Positions 25,206 through 35,224 are shown, numbered from the stretch's first letter. The stretch: DNA of 64,000 nt from Halobacteriovoraceae bacterium (GCA_020635135.1 JACKAJ010000015.1:1054001-1118000); one strand, 5' to 3'. Made by a program: numbers and translations. Notes: generated by a model not told the origin, from the letters alone.

Positions 25206-27524
25206 TCAGATCAAGACTTTTCGAGGTTTCGAGCCTTGTTGGGGTCCAACAACGCCATTTTTTTCAAGTTCTTCAATGAGGTTAGCCGCTCGGTTGTATC
25301 CAATTCGCAGCCTTCGTTGCAATAGAGATGCGCTTGCAGCCTTTGTTTCTCTCACAATATCAACAGCTTCACTATAAAGAGGATCAGCTTCCTCGCCTTG
25401 AACACCTGCTAAAGTTTGATCTGACTTAAACTCTTCACTGACGGAAACTTCCCCTAATTCAGCTTCTTCAATAAAATGCAATGCCTCTACACTAAAGAGG
25501 GGGTCGGCTTTACACATATTTGCAATGAGACTCTCGATTTCAGCTTCATCGACATAAGCAGAGTGGAGTCGCTCCATTTCAATTCCGTGTTTATAGAGCA
25601 TATCCCCTTTACCTAAAAGTTTTTCTGAACCCATGGTATTGAGAATTGTTCGAGAATCAACTGGTGAAGTTACGCGAAAAGAAACCCGGGTCGGAAAGTT
25701 CGATTTAATTAAGCCAGTTATAACATCCACTGAAGGTCTTTGAGTGGCCAAGACGAGATGAATCCCAGAAGCCCGTGCTTTGGCTGCCAACCTACAAATA
25801 TTTGTTTCAATATCTTTTCCAACTTTACTCAAAATAAGATCTGCAAACTCATCGACAATGATAACGATGTAAGGGAGCTCTAATCTTGATTCACCTTTAT
25901 AATATTTGCGAATTCTCTCTTTGAAATCTCTTGAACAACTTTTAATTTTTTCATTAAAAGAATCAATACTGCGCACACCAGCTTCTTTGAGAATGGTGTA
26001 GCGTCTTTCCATTTCTTGGCAGGCCCACAATAAAGATATTGAAGACGTTTTAGGTTCTGTCATGACTGGGAGAATGAGATGCGGAAGCCTAGAGTACAGT
26101 GCCAATTCTAATTGTTTCGGGTCTATGAGAATAAGTTTTAACTTAGATGGGTCTAATTTCACAAGTAAAGAAACTAATAAAGTATTAATAAAAACAGATT
26201 TTCCAGCTCCCGTAGCTCCTGCAACGAGCATGTGAGGCATACTGGAAAGATCGACAACCTTCGACTCACCAAAAGCATTTTTTCCCATAGCTATCGGTAA
26301 TTTATACTCCGATTTTCTAAAAACATGAGACTTAAGAACTTCATCAAGATAAATAAGCTCACGAGGATTTCGTGGAACTTCAATACCCATTGTGGTTTTT
26401 CCTTTTAGAGGAAAAACCATTCGGATTGGCGCTCCAGAGAGAGCGAGACTTAAATCTTCTGTAATCCCTGTAACTTTTGAAACTTTCACTCCTGGGCCAA
26501 GTTCTAATTCAAACGTATCAACAACAGGTCCCTTAATAACATTGATGACTTTAGCATCGATTTTAAAATCGCGAATCTTATCTTCCAGTCTATCAATGAT
26601 GCTCTCAAAGTACTCATTATCTGGCCCAAGATTAGCTTTTTTATTTTTCTTACTTATAGACTGAATAATGTCATCTTGAGAAAGATATTTGACTTTTTTG
26701 ACTTCAATGACTTCTTCATCTTCACTATCAAAATCTTCGTCTTCGTAATCATATTCTTCTTCATCTTCAGTTTCTAAGAATTCATCCATGGCCAGTTTTT
26801 GTTGAACACCAGGTTGAGTAGGAGTCATTTCTTCAAAATAAAAACGCGTAGGAGATTCTTGTTTCTCCTCATCTGGCTCTACAAGTGCTGCGTTGGTATT
26901 AATACTTTCGGAGCGATCCCCTGCTAATTTGTTAGAAACTTTATGATAAATACTTTGTGCAGGATTTTTTGAAAATTGAAGAGTTTTTCTAAAAAAGTTT
27001 TTAGAAAAATCAAAAGACTTCTTAACAAAAAATAATGAAGTCAAAAACATAGTTTTAAAAATAAAGAATGTATTTTTCCAAGACCAATGCGAAAGCCCCA
27101 CAACCAGAAGGACTAGAAAAAATATAAAGACTAAAAACAAGATCGCTGGATTTATTTTTGAAATTATAAGTTGTCTTGTCCCTTCTCCAATCAGAATAGG
27201 ATTGATGATATAAGACAAGATAGCCGTATTCACAAAAAGGGCCAGGATAATCCAATAATCTTTAAAGCTTTCACTTCTTTTAAAGTAAACGGGATAAAGA
27301 ACTAAATACAAAAAGAAAACAGCAAGAATAAATGGACCTATAAAAAATCCCAAGAATGCTATTAATGAATTGAGATAATAAAAGAATGTATTATAACTTT
27401 CCGTTGATGAAGAAATACTTAAAAAGTTGTCGCTCAATTTCCCTGCATAATAAAATGCATAAAAATTGAGAAGGGAAAGCCCCCCTAAGACGTATAAATT
27501 CAAACGGCTAATAGATCCAATCAC
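25206..27524 (-). CDS. ftsK: DNA translocase FtsK
   Basis: FtsK pumps DNA across the closing septum and activates dimer resolution. The 772 residues show four to five N-terminal membrane segments (about 8-30, 50-80, 90-110, 125-145), a short linker with an acidic run (about 251-275), then the motor. Walker A is GATGAGKS (436-443) and Walker B is IIVDEFADL (about 554-562). The C-terminal gamma winged helix (from DPLYSEAVDIVRETKAASAS) reads KOPS sites. The start is GTG at 27524 with no clear ribosome binding site, so the exact N-terminus is uncertain. It is divergent from the glycosylase gene. Confidence 0.96.
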   Translation of the reverse strand: MIGSISRLNLYVLGGLSLLNFYAFYYAGKLSDNFLSISSSTESYNTFFYYLNSLIAFLGFFIGPFILAVFFLYLVLYPVYFKRSESFKDYWIILALFVNTAILSYIINPILIGEGTRQLIISKINPAILFLVFIFFLVLLVVGLSHWSWKNTFFIFKTMFLTSLFFVKKSFDFSKNFFRKTLQFSKNPAQSIYHKVSNKLAGDRSESINTNAALVEPDEEKQESPTRFYFEEMTPTQPGVQQKLAMDEFLETEDEEEYDYEDEDFDSEDEEVIEVKKVKYLSQDDIIQSISKKNKKANLGPDNEYFESIIDRLEDKIRDFKIDAKVINVIKGPVVDTFELELGPGVKVSKVTGITEDLSLALSGAPIRMVFPLKGKTTMGIEVPRNPRELIYLDEVLKSHVFRKSEYKLPIAMGKNAFGESKVVDLSSMPHMLVAGATGAGKSVFINTLLVSLLVKLDPSKLKLILIDPKQLELALYSRLPHLILPVMTEPKTSSISLLWACQEMERRYTILKEAGVRSIDSFNEKIKSCSRDFKERIRKYYKGESRLELPYIVIIVDEFADLILSKVGKDIETNICRLAAKARASGIHLVLATQRPSVDVITGLIKSNFPTRVSFRVTSPVDSRTILNTMGSEKLLGKGDMLYKHGIEMERLHSAYVDEAEIESLIANMCKADPLFSVEALHFIEEAELGEVSVSEEFKSDQTLAGVQGEEADPLYSEAVDIVRETKAASASLLQRRLRIGYNRAANLIEELEKNGVVGPQQGSKPRKVLI

Positions 27525-27593
27525 TAATTTTAATTTACCAAAATCTGCAATTTAGTTCAAAAGATCTTTTCACTCGGCTATCATCAAACTTCA

Positions 27594-28199
27594 ATGCCAA
27601 AACTTCTCGATTTTCAATTTTTTCAGTCTCCCGATGTAGAAAGCCTGGCCAAAAGGCTACTGGGAAAGGTTGTGACCACAAAAATTAATGGCAAACTAAC
27701 CAAGGCTATGATCACAGAAACCGAGGCTTATTGTGGGGCAAACGACAAAGCGTGTCATGCTTACCTCAATAAAAGAACCTCCCGTACTGAGACGATGTTT
27801 TTGGAAGGTGGCCATGCCTACATTTATCTCTGCTATGGCATTCATCATTTGCTTAATATTGTCACTAATACCAAAGACTGCGCTGACGCTGTTCTCATCC
27901 GTGCAGTGATGCCTCTTTCAGGCGAAACTCACATCCTCAAAAGAAGAAATGCTAAAAAAATAATTCCGTCCCTCACTTCAGGTCCTGGGAAAGTTAGCCA
28001 GGCCTTAGGAATTACCACGGCTCTCGATAAGACTCCACTCTTTGTGAAGAAAAAGATTTGGTTGGAAGATCATCAATTAAATTTTTCAAGCGATGAAATT
28101 GTTTGTTCGAAACGAATAGGAATTGATTACGCAGGAAAAGACAAACATCGCCTGTGGCGCTTTTATCTTCGCGATAATCCTCATGTCAGTCAAAAATAA
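27594..28199 (+). CDS. DNA-3-methyladenine glycosylase (AAG/MPG type)
   Basis: The enzyme excises alkylated purines in base-excision repair. The family signature runs through TETEAYCGANDKACHAY, RTSRTETMFLEGGHAYIYLCYGIHHLLNIV and VLIRAVMP. The catalytic Glu is in the ETEAY segment, and Tyr/His of the YLCYGIHH stretch line the base pocket. The 201-residue length is normal for the bacterial MPG family. No Shine-Dalgarno is visible before the ATG, so it may be leaderless or weakly translated. The 3' end is followed by a hairpin shared with the convergent gene. Confidence 0.93.
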   Translation: MPKLLDFQFFQSPDVESLAKRLLGKVVTTKINGKLTKAMITETEAYCGANDKACHAYLNKRTSRTETMFLEGGHAYIYLCYGIHHLLNIVTNTKDCADAVLIRAVMPLSGETHILKRRNAKKIIPSLTSGPGKVSQALGITTALDKTPLFVKKKIWLEDHQLNFSSDEIVCSKRIGIDYAGKDKHRLWRFYLRDNPHVSQK

Positions 28200-28204
28200 G
28201 TAAA

Positions 28205-28232
28205 GACCCATGCTGTGAAACCAGCACGGGTC
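28205..28232 (-). terminator. Bidirectional hairpin between the glycosylase and the 629-aa gene
   Basis: GACCCATGCTG (28205-28215) pairs with CAGCACGGGTC (28222-28232), with one A-C mismatch around a six-base loop. On the minus strand it is followed by a T-rich stretch (TTTACTTATTTTT), so it best serves the 28244-30133 gene. It starts six bases after the glycosylase stop. Confidence 0.65.
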
Positions 28233-28243
28233 ATAGAAGAAAA

Positions 28244-30133
28244 TTATTGAATCTTATTGACAAGATTCATGTATGCTTTTTTCTTAGCGGCTTTAGCGAA
28301 CTGAATTTTGTAAACAGTTCCTGGAATCTCTTTCGCTTTTTCTGAAAAATCTGAAAACTTCTCTCTTGAATCGGAATTTTTAGTAACGTAATTCGCAACT
28401 CGTCCAATAAGAGTCTCATTTGGATTACTCTTGTATGGATTGTGCTTAACTGTACTAATCGCTGTACTCCACTCTGCACTAACTTGTTTCAAAAGATATG
28501 ACTCCACAGTTGCCACTTGGCTCGAGCTGAGGTTGTCATGAGCAAAAGCTTCTAGAATATTTTCCCAACCCATCTCATAAGAAAGGTTGAAAGCAAAATC
28601 ACCTAAATGAAGAGTCACAACATTCTTAGCGTCTGGCTTAGCACCATTATTGATTTTAGCCATGACGTCGAAATTAATTTCCTTGCCAAGGTTACTCGTC
28701 AAAGCTTCGAGCTTTAAATTGTAAAGTTTTTTAACGGAATCCACTGACTCTCCGCTGAGGTATGCTGTTCCATTGAAATCAACTCCCCCAATGTTTCTCA
28801 TTTTTTTGATCGTTACACCAATTTCTCCTGTTGGAATAAAGAGTCCGACCACATTGGCATCGAGTACTTCAAGAACAGGGTTGTTTTGAAATTTTTCAAC
28901 ATAGCCTATAAAAGAGTCTTCCCAAAACTTTGCATAGTTGTCTTCAAAACCTTTAATAGAGCTTGCACGGTGAGTATCGAGAATTCCGTCGCGCACACCT
29001 TCTTGGTAAGCCATTTCTCGTCCAACATCATAGCCATAGTTTTGCCCAAGAGCATAAGCGATAGGATTTCTTTCTGTTTTCTTTCTATAAAATTTACTAT
29101 CGATGACATCGTCATAAATAGATTTAAAGATTTTTTTGTATTCGTACTTTTGATCAGAACTTAGTTTTTTATAGATGTTGTAATCGTATTTTCCACCAAG
29201 ACGATTGTCTTTCCATTCGTCATAGGCATAGTCAGAGCGAAACCAGGAATCAACAAATTCATAAGTTCCGTTGTAAGTATAAATTCTTCTCAAAGTCCAA
29301 TCGTTCCCCCAGGTATCGAGAACGTAATCATCATAAGCCCAACGATAAACGCTGATTTTATAGCGGAAATCACTTTCGAGTTCTTTAAGTTTTTCTTCTA
29401 CTGTTGGAACGTAATAATCACCTGGAATACCGTCATAATTCACAACTGGAATGGAATAACTTAGTTCGGGACTATGGCCAGTATCGACGGCAGCAACAAA
29501 TTTTGCTTTAACTGCACTATAGGCGCTTAAAGTTGCTTCACTAGAAGCGGCATCACGGCCTTTGCGATAACCTTCTCGTTTTCCAATATCGCGACCATTC
29601 GCTAAACCTTTATGATAAGCTCCATACCCGTAAGCTCCTCGACCATTATAAAGCCGATAGAGTTCGTAACCATCCCAGAATCCTGCAACAAGGTTATACT
29701 TAAATTTTTCTCTTTCTCCATAAGTATTTACAACTCGGTTCGCAACAGTGCGAGCTTGCTGATTGGCATAGTTTTTAAGTTTTTCGTAAGGGATTTCTTG
29801 AGACTGTTCGCCTCCTTGACCACCTGTAGGTTTTCTATACTCCCAGCTTCTCTCATAATGATTTCCACTACCATTGTAGTTTAAAACTTTAACCACCATT
29901 TTATTTCCATGTTGGAAAGTATTTCGTGGAGTTGTATAACTAAAACTTCCATTGGAATTCATTTTGATTTGGTCGAGATAATCACTGTACTTGTAAAAAT
30001 TCACATCATAGGCTTTATTAAAACCAGAACCTTTCACAAGAACTTGACCAGCATCCAGATTCTTGAACTGCAAGCTTTGAGCCGAAACAGCAAAAGAAGT
30101 GATGAAGGTCAGAAAAAACATAAACAATTTCAT
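28244..30133 (-). CDS. Large secreted protein with two GX3 glycine tracts (629 aa)
   Basis: Not recognised. It has a signal peptide (about 1-18), then a small Ig/PKD-like beta domain (about 20-100) and a Gly/Gln linker. Two stretches have glycine at every fourth residue: 176, 180, 184, 188, 192 (GRDIGKREGYRKGRDA) and 363, 367, 371, 379, 383 (GQNYGYDVGREMAYQEG). Between them is a Tyr/Trp/Asp-rich region of about 150 residues. The GX3 pattern implies tightly packed helices, as in Yae1-like or glycine-zipper proteins. A surface or periplasmic structural role is possible but only inferred. A hairpin terminator follows. Confidence 0.75.
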   Translation of the reverse strand: MKLFMFFLTFITSFAVSAQSLQFKNLDAGQVLVKGSGFNKAYDVNFYKYSDYLDQIKMNSNGSFSYTTPRNTFQHGNKMVVKVLNYNGSGNHYERSWEYRKPTGGQGGEQSQEIPYEKLKNYANQQARTVANRVVNTYGEREKFKYNLVAGFWDGYELYRLYNGRGAYGYGAYHKGLANGRDIGKREGYRKGRDAASSEATLSAYSAVKAKFVAAVDTGHSPELSYSIPVVNYDGIPGDYYVPTVEEKLKELESDFRYKISVYRWAYDDYVLDTWGNDWTLRRIYTYNGTYEFVDSWFRSDYAYDEWKDNRLGGKYDYNIYKKLSSDQKYEYKKIFKSIYDDVIDSKFYRKKTERNPIAYALGQNYGYDVGREMAYQEGVRDGILDTHRASSIKGFEDNYAKFWEDSFIGYVEKFQNNPVLEVLDANVVGLFIPTGEIGVTIKKMRNIGGVDFNGTAYLSGESVDSVKKLYNLKLEALTSNLGKEINFDVMAKINNGAKPDAKNVVTLHLGDFAFNLSYEMGWENILEAFAHDNLSSSQVATVESYLLKQVSAEWSTAISTVKHNPYKSNPNETLIGRVANYVTKNSDSREKFSDFSEKAKEIPGTVYKIQFAKAAKKKAYMNLVNKIQ

Positions 30134-30236
30134 AACGTCCCCTCACTTACATTATTGTAAGATTTTGTTAGATTAATTGCAGGGACGCTATCAGGGTTTA
30201 AGGCATTTACGCAAAGACCAGTGCGTACAAATATAT

Positions 30237-30623
30237 TTAATTTAAGTCTCCTCCAAATTTTTCCGAGAGCTCGATTTCAATCCCATTGGGGTCTTCAATA
30301 TAGATTGATCGTGAATGATCAAACTGGTAATTCTCAACATTAATTTTCACTTTAGCTTTTTTAAGTTTCTCAAGGGCGGAATCAAAATCTTCAATATTAA
30401 AACCGAGATGATTAAGTTTTTCGATTTCAGGATCATCAAATTCGGACTCATAAAGACACAAGTAAACTTTATTGGGGATACCAATTATTTTATAGGGATT
30501 TCCACTCATAGAAGTCCCCTTTTCTTTTTCCTCAAATCCAAATATTTCTTCATAGAAACGAACTGTTTCATCTAAGTCTTTAACATTCAAATTAAGATGA
30601 TCAATGGCCTTTACTTTTATCAT
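30237..30623 (-). CDS. VOC-family (glyoxalase/dioxygenase fold) protein
   Basis: A 128-residue single-domain vicinal-oxygen-chelate protein. Two beta-alpha-beta-beta-beta modules are clear: IDHLNLNVKDLDETVRFYEEIFGF at the start and LNHLGFNIEDFDSALEKLKK in the middle, with IYIEDPNGIEIELSE at the end. Likely metal ligands are His9, a middle His (His72 by my count) and the C-terminal Glu. Family members include glyoxalase I, fosfomycin-resistance thiol transferases and ring-cleavage dioxygenases; the substrate cannot be chosen. AAAGGAG lies before the ATG. Confidence 0.85.
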   Translation of the reverse strand: MIKVKAIDHLNLNVKDLDETVRFYEEIFGFEEKEKGTSMSGNPYKIIGIPNKVYLCLYESEFDDPEIEKLNHLGFNIEDFDSALEKLKKAKVKINVENYQFDHSRSIYIEDPNGIEIELSEKFGGDLN

Positions 30624-30692
30624 ATAAGTCTCCTTTATTAGGGTGTGTTTTCATGTATTTGATTGTAATTGAAAATTGTCTTTAGAAACCAA

Positions 30693-32459
30693 TCAATTGT
30701 ACTGATGATCCCATAGCTTAAAGTTTGCAAACTTCAAAATAAGAAGAGAAGCTATGGAAATTCCAATACTTCCATAAAACAAACTCCATTCTTGCAAAAC
30801 CAATGAGCCAATTGTGAAAAGAAGTGAATAAGATAAAACAACCAAAATTATCCATTGAAAGAAAAGTCGGATAAGTTCCTTATTGTCTGTTTTTCCCAGA
30901 GGTCCCCAAAAACCAAGAGGTTTAATTTTAGTAAAAAACTTTTCCAAAGTTTCTTTCTTGGTATCTGGAGTAATAAGAATAGAAACCAAAGAAATAATTA
31001 CGGTTGAAAACAATACAAAGAAAAAACTTTTCGGATTTTCGAGAACTCCTTGTCTCCATGTAGCATCGTTTGCCCCCAAAACAAATTGAGTAAATCCTTT
31101 CGCCACAAAAGGAACAATTGTGGCGATTATCTCAGTCCAAGCATTGATTTTCCACCAATACCATCGAAGGATGAGAACAAATCCCAAACCCGCTCCACAT
31201 TCAATCATAAATGTCCAAACACCAGAGATTGTGCTCACTTTAAAAGTCACTAAAAATCCTACGAGCATTATGATAAAAGTGTTAATTCTTGAAATCCGAA
31301 TCAAACTTTTCGAATCGCAGTTGGCGTTTATGAATTTCATATAAAAATCATTGGTCAGATAGCTCGCGCCCAGATTGAGTTGAGTTGAAATAGTACTCAT
31401 ATAGGCTGCTAAAAAAGAAACAAAGAGAAGTCCTCGCAAACCTACTGGGAGAAAATCTTTCATGGCCATAACAAAACCAAGCTTTTTATCTTCTGGTGCA
31501 AGATCGGGGTAGAGAACCAAAGCGCAAAGTCCCACGATGACCCAAGGCCAAGGGCGAATACAGTAATGCATTATTTGAAAAAATAGTGTTGAGGTCATGG
31601 CCTGGTTTTCATCTTTAGTGCTCATCATTCGTTGGGCAATATAACCACCTCCTCCAGGTTCATTACCTGGATACCAGCTCGACCACCATTGAAAAAAGAT
31701 AAAGGCAATAAAACTACCAAGGCTTAAATGTAAAACATTTGTGGATGAACTTTCATGAACGACAGGAAAAAAATTGAATGACTCTGCACTTAACTTCGCT
31801 TTTAATCCAGCGATTCCTCCAATTTCAGGACTAGACACGACAATAACGGCCAGGGCTATACAACCTAACATTGCGATGGTGAACTGTAGGGCATCTGTAA
31901 TGGCCACTCCCCAGATTCCAGAAAGTCCAGAATAGGAAAACGTCAAAAGCATGAGAACTAAAATTACAAAATAATGAGTAAAATCAGAATATTCAGGAAA
32001 GAAAACTTTGAGTAAGCTGAGAAGTGCGAGATTAACCCAAGCGATGACGAGAGAGTTCATAAACAAACCAAAATAGAGACTTCTCATTCCTCTCAAAAAA
32101 CTTGCTGCTTTTCCACTATAACGAATTTCAATAAATTCCAGATCAGTTAAAACTTCAGCTCTTCTCCAGTTTTTTGCAAAGAAAATGGTCGTAAGTATGC
32201 CGCCAGTGAGCATGTTCCACCACAACCAATTAGCCGCGACTCCTCCTTGGGCAATGAGTTCGGTCACCGCAAGAGGTGTGTCTGCAGCAAATGTAGTGGC
32301 CACCATGGAAATTCCCGCTAGCCACCATGGAAATTTTCTTCCCCCCAAGAAGAAGTTTTCAATATCTTTTGAAGCTTTATTCTTCTGAAGAAGACCAATA
32401 GCGAGAGTTATTGCAAAAAAGCCAATAATGATAGCAATATCAATAAAGTGAAATTCCAT
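30693..32459 (-). CDS. Sodium:solute symporter family transporter
   Basis: A 588-residue protein with about 14 membrane segments and the SSS fold. Hallmarks are an early FFLGGRKFPWWLAGISMVATTFAADTP (sodium and substrate site), ALQFTIAMLG and LFVSFLAAYMSTISTQLNLGASYLTND with the conserved Ser/Thr cluster. The EPGGGGYIAQRMMS segment is typical of the subgroup related to bacterial SglT-like carriers. The substrate is unknown. It begins three bases after the acyltransferase gene ends, and acs is divergent upstream of that pair. Acetate or another short acid as substrate is only a guess from this context. Confidence 0.88.
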   Translation of the reverse strand: MEFHFIDIAIIIGFFAITLAIGLLQKNKASKDIENFFLGGRKFPWWLAGISMVATTFAADTPLAVTELIAQGGVAANWLWWNMLTGGILTTIFFAKNWRRAEVLTDLEFIEIRYSGKAASFLRGMRSLYFGLFMNSLVIAWVNLALLSLLKVFFPEYSDFTHYFVILVLMLLTFSYSGLSGIWGVAITDALQFTIAMLGCIALAVIVVSSPEIGGIAGLKAKLSAESFNFFPVVHESSSTNVLHLSLGSFIAFIFFQWWSSWYPGNEPGGGGYIAQRMMSTKDENQAMTSTLFFQIMHYCIRPWPWVIVGLCALVLYPDLAPEDKKLGFVMAMKDFLPVGLRGLLFVSFLAAYMSTISTQLNLGASYLTNDFYMKFINANCDSKSLIRISRINTFIIMLVGFLVTFKVSTISGVWTFMIECGAGLGFVLILRWYWWKINAWTEIIATIVPFVAKGFTQFVLGANDATWRQGVLENPKSFFFVLFSTVIISLVSILITPDTKKETLEKFFTKIKPLGFWGPLGKTDNKELIRLFFQWIILVVLSYSLLFTIGSLVLQEWSLFYGSIGISIASLLILKFANFKLWDHQYN

Positions 32460-32462
32460 AAT

Positions 32463-33281
32463 TTACTTTTTGTTTCTTGAGATATCAGGAAGTCTGGTCT
32501 TAGGAAGTAGAGTTATACCAGGCTCGACAGTTTGATTTTCACCAACAATAACATCGCCCATCACACTGGCTTTAAGCCCAACCGTTGCCCCTTTTTTGAT
32601 AATTGTTTGAGAAACAATTAAAAAGCCGTGCATTCCATAGTGAGCAAAAATGGTTGCTGAACCACCTATAACAACATGGTCTTCAAGAGTAATAAGAGCC
32701 GGATCGGAAATATTGGTTGAATTGATAACAACCCCTTTTCCAATTTTCATCCCCATAAGTTTATAAAAGAGGACGAGAAAAGGTGTGGGCGCTAAAAAAT
32801 CAAGAACAGTGTAGCGAGCCAATTGGACCATGGCATTGTGGTAATACCAGGGAACTGTATCAAGACTATAACCAATAACTCGCATAGGCTTCACTTTTCC
32901 TACTGGCAATAAAAGAAGCCAATTGAAAAATGGAACAACAAGGAGCATGCCCATGATAAAGATCACAAAAGAAATACCAATTCCTAAAGAAAGTGCAGCC
33001 CCTTGGATAATTATTGAAGAATCGGCTGTAAGATTCCAAAGATAGAGAAGAAAATAAACACAGGGTAGAACACTAAACGCAAGGCTCAAGACATAACAAA
33101 CAATAATGGGAAACAAGATAAACACTGTTCCTAAGTGTTTAAATTGTCGCAATAATTTTTCCATTGATCCCCAAACACCTTTTTTGTTTGAGGAGGTGGT
33201 GTGGACATCAAGCCGCTTTTTTTCTTCTGCCATAAGCTTAAGCTTACTCCTATTATTTGCCTTTTTGAAACCTTCGGGCAT
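32463..33281 (-). CDS. Membrane-bound left-handed beta-helix acyltransferase-like protein
   Basis: A 272-residue protein. The first 55 residues are basic, then two long membrane hairpins (about 50-85 and 92-125) are followed by a hexapeptide-repeat domain (about 172-265) with INSTNISDPALITLEDHVVIGGSATIFAHYGMHGFLIVSQT. This resembles the C-terminal unit of Pls/PosA-type non-ribosomal peptide synthetases, where a membrane part and a beta helix occur together, but no adenylation domain is present. Its acceptor is unknown. It shares an operon with the SSS transporter. Confidence 0.7.
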   Translation of the reverse strand: MPEGFKKANNRSKLKLMAEEKKRLDVHTTSSNKKGVWGSMEKLLRQFKHLGTVFILFPIIVCYVLSLAFSVLPCVYFLLYLWNLTADSSIIIQGAALSLGIGISFVIFIMGMLLVVPFFNWLLLLPVGKVKPMRVIGYSLDTVPWYYHNAMVQLARYTVLDFLAPTPFLVLFYKLMGMKIGKGVVINSTNISDPALITLEDHVVIGGSATIFAHYGMHGFLIVSQTIIKKGATVGLKASVMGDVIVGENQTVEPGITLLPKTRLPDISRNKK

Positions 33282-33321
33282 AATAAATAGAAATTTTATT
33301 TAGAATCAAGGAGCTTCACTT

Positions 33322-35223
33322 ATGAGCCAATGGAAAATTTCAAATTTTGAAGAATATCAAAAAGCCTACATGGCAAGCCTTGAAAACCCCGATCAATTCT
33401 GGGGAAACATTGCTGAATCCTTTCAATGGAAAAAAAAGTGGAACACAGTTAAAAGCGGTGGTTTTCAAAACCTCGATTTTAAATGGTTTGATGGATCCGA
33501 ACTCAATATCACTGAAAATTGTCTCGATCGTCATTTAAGTTCACAGCCTGACAAGCTCGCCCTTCTCTTCGAACCCAACGATCCCCATGGCGAAGTTATC
33601 AAATACACCTACAGAGAACTGCACGAAGCTGTTTGCAAAACTGCCAACATGATCAAAGGTCTTGGAATAAAAAAAGGTGACCGCGTTTGCCTTTATATGT
33701 CGATGGTTCCAGAGCTTCTCATCTCAGTTCTCGCTTGTGCGAGAATTGGTGCCATTCATTCTGTAGTTTTTGGTGGTTTTTCAGCTCAGTCATTGGCGGG
33801 AAGAATTCAAGATTCTGATTGCAAACTTCTCATTACAAATGATGGAGGTTACCGCGGAGATAAAATTATTCCTCTTAAAGAAATTTCTGATGAAGCTCTT
33901 AAAAACTGCCCTTCTATAGAAAATGTTATTGTCCACAGTCGAACAAAATCAGAAGTAAAAATGCAAAGTGGTCGCGATCACTGGTGGCATGATCTCTATA
34001 AAAATTCGAGCGCTGATTGCCCCGCTGAAACAATGAAAGCAGAAGATCCCCTTTTTATTCTCTACACTTCTGGCTCCACAGGAAAACCCAAAGGCGTCTT
34101 GCACACCACTGCTGGTTATATGGTTTGGGCTGCCTATACTTTTCAAAATGTTTTTCAATTAAACGATGAAAAAGATCTCTACTGGTGTACTGCCGATATC
34201 GGTTGGATTACAGGTCACACCTATATTACTTATGGCCCATTACTCAGTGGTGTCACCACTGTCATGTTTGAAGGTGTCCCCACGTATCCCGATGCTGGGC
34301 GCTTTTGGAATATTGTCGACAAACATCAGATCACACACTTCTATACCGCACCCACTGCAATCCGCGCCTTAATGGCCTGTGATCAATCCCTCGTAGAAAA
34401 AGCAAACCTCTCTTCTCTTAAAGTTTTAGGGACTGTAGGAGAGCCTATCAATGTGGAAGCTTGGGAATGGTACAACGAACATGTCGGTAAAAAGAAATGC
34501 CCTATCGTCGATACTTGGTGGCAAACTGAAACAGGAGGAATTATGATTTCTCCACTTGCGAATATTACAAAAACAAAACCTTGTTTTGCGACTCTCCCAA
34601 TTCCGGGAGTTTCCCTCGAATTGGTCGATGCTGATGGAAAAGTCATTGAAGGAAATAGGGTAGAAGGAAATCTTTGCGTCTCTCAATCTTGGCCAGGTCA
34701 GGCGAGAACAGTGTGGGGGGATCACGAGCGCTTTAAGCAAACTTATTTTGGGACTTACCCAAACAAATATTTTACAGGCGATGGCTGTCGACGCGACGAA
34801 GATGGTTATTACCGAATCACTGGTCGTGTGGACGATGTTATCAATGTTTCCGGTCACCGCATTGGAACCGCTGAAGTTGAAGATGCCATTGATCTCTTAG
34901 AGAACGTTATTGAAACGGCAGTCGTCGGTTACCCTCACGATATCAAAGGGCAAGGAATTTACGCTTATATCATTATGAAAGATGCTGAAGTCAACGTTGA
35001 TTCCTTCATCAAAACAGTTCGCGAACAAGTCACTAAAGTGATAGGTCCGATTGCTAAGCCTGATAAAATTCAGATTGTCAGTGGTCTACCTAAAACTCGC
35101 TCTGGAAAAATCATGAGACGAATTTTGCGAAAAGTAGCTGAGGGGGATTCAAAAAATCTTGGAGACACGTCGACATTACTCGATCCCAGTGTGGTTACTG
35201 AAATCGTCAACGGTGCCAAATAA
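33322..35223 (+). CDS. acs: Acetyl-coenzyme A synthetase
   Basis: Acs activates acetate through acetyl-AMP to acetyl-CoA. The 633 residues have the AMP-binding signature ILYTSGSTGKPKGVLHTTAGY, the substrate-pocket DTWWQTETGG and GDGCRRDEDGYYRITGRVDD. The C-terminal PKTRSGKIMRR carries the lysine that is reversibly acetylated in this family. The Trp in the WWQTE motif indicates acetate rather than longer acids. CAAGGAG precedes the ATG. It is divergent from the acyltransferase-symporter pair, with only 40 bases between, so the promoters overlap. Confidence 0.96.
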   Translation: MSQWKISNFEEYQKAYMASLENPDQFWGNIAESFQWKKKWNTVKSGGFQNLDFKWFDGSELNITENCLDRHLSSQPDKLALLFEPNDPHGEVIKYTYRELHEAVCKTANMIKGLGIKKGDRVCLYMSMVPELLISVLACARIGAIHSVVFGGFSAQSLAGRIQDSDCKLLITNDGGYRGDKIIPLKEISDEALKNCPSIENVIVHSRTKSEVKMQSGRDHWWHDLYKNSSADCPAETMKAEDPLFILYTSGSTGKPKGVLHTTAGYMVWAAYTFQNVFQLNDEKDLYWCTADIGWITGHTYITYGPLLSGVTTVMFEGVPTYPDAGRFWNIVDKHQITHFYTAPTAIRALMACDQSLVEKANLSSLKVLGTVGEPINVEAWEWYNEHVGKKKCPIVDTWWQTETGGIMISPLANITKTKPCFATLPIPGVSLELVDADGKVIEGNRVEGNLCVSQSWPGQARTVWGDHERFKQTYFGTYPNKYFTGDGCRRDEDGYYRITGRVDDVINVSGHRIGTAEVEDAIDLLENVIETAVVGYPHDIKGQGIYAYIIMKDAEVNVDSFIKTVREQVTKVIGPIAKPDKIQIVSGLPKTRSGKIMRRILRKVAEGDSKNLGDTSTLLDPSVVTEIVNGAK

Positions 35224-35224
35224 T

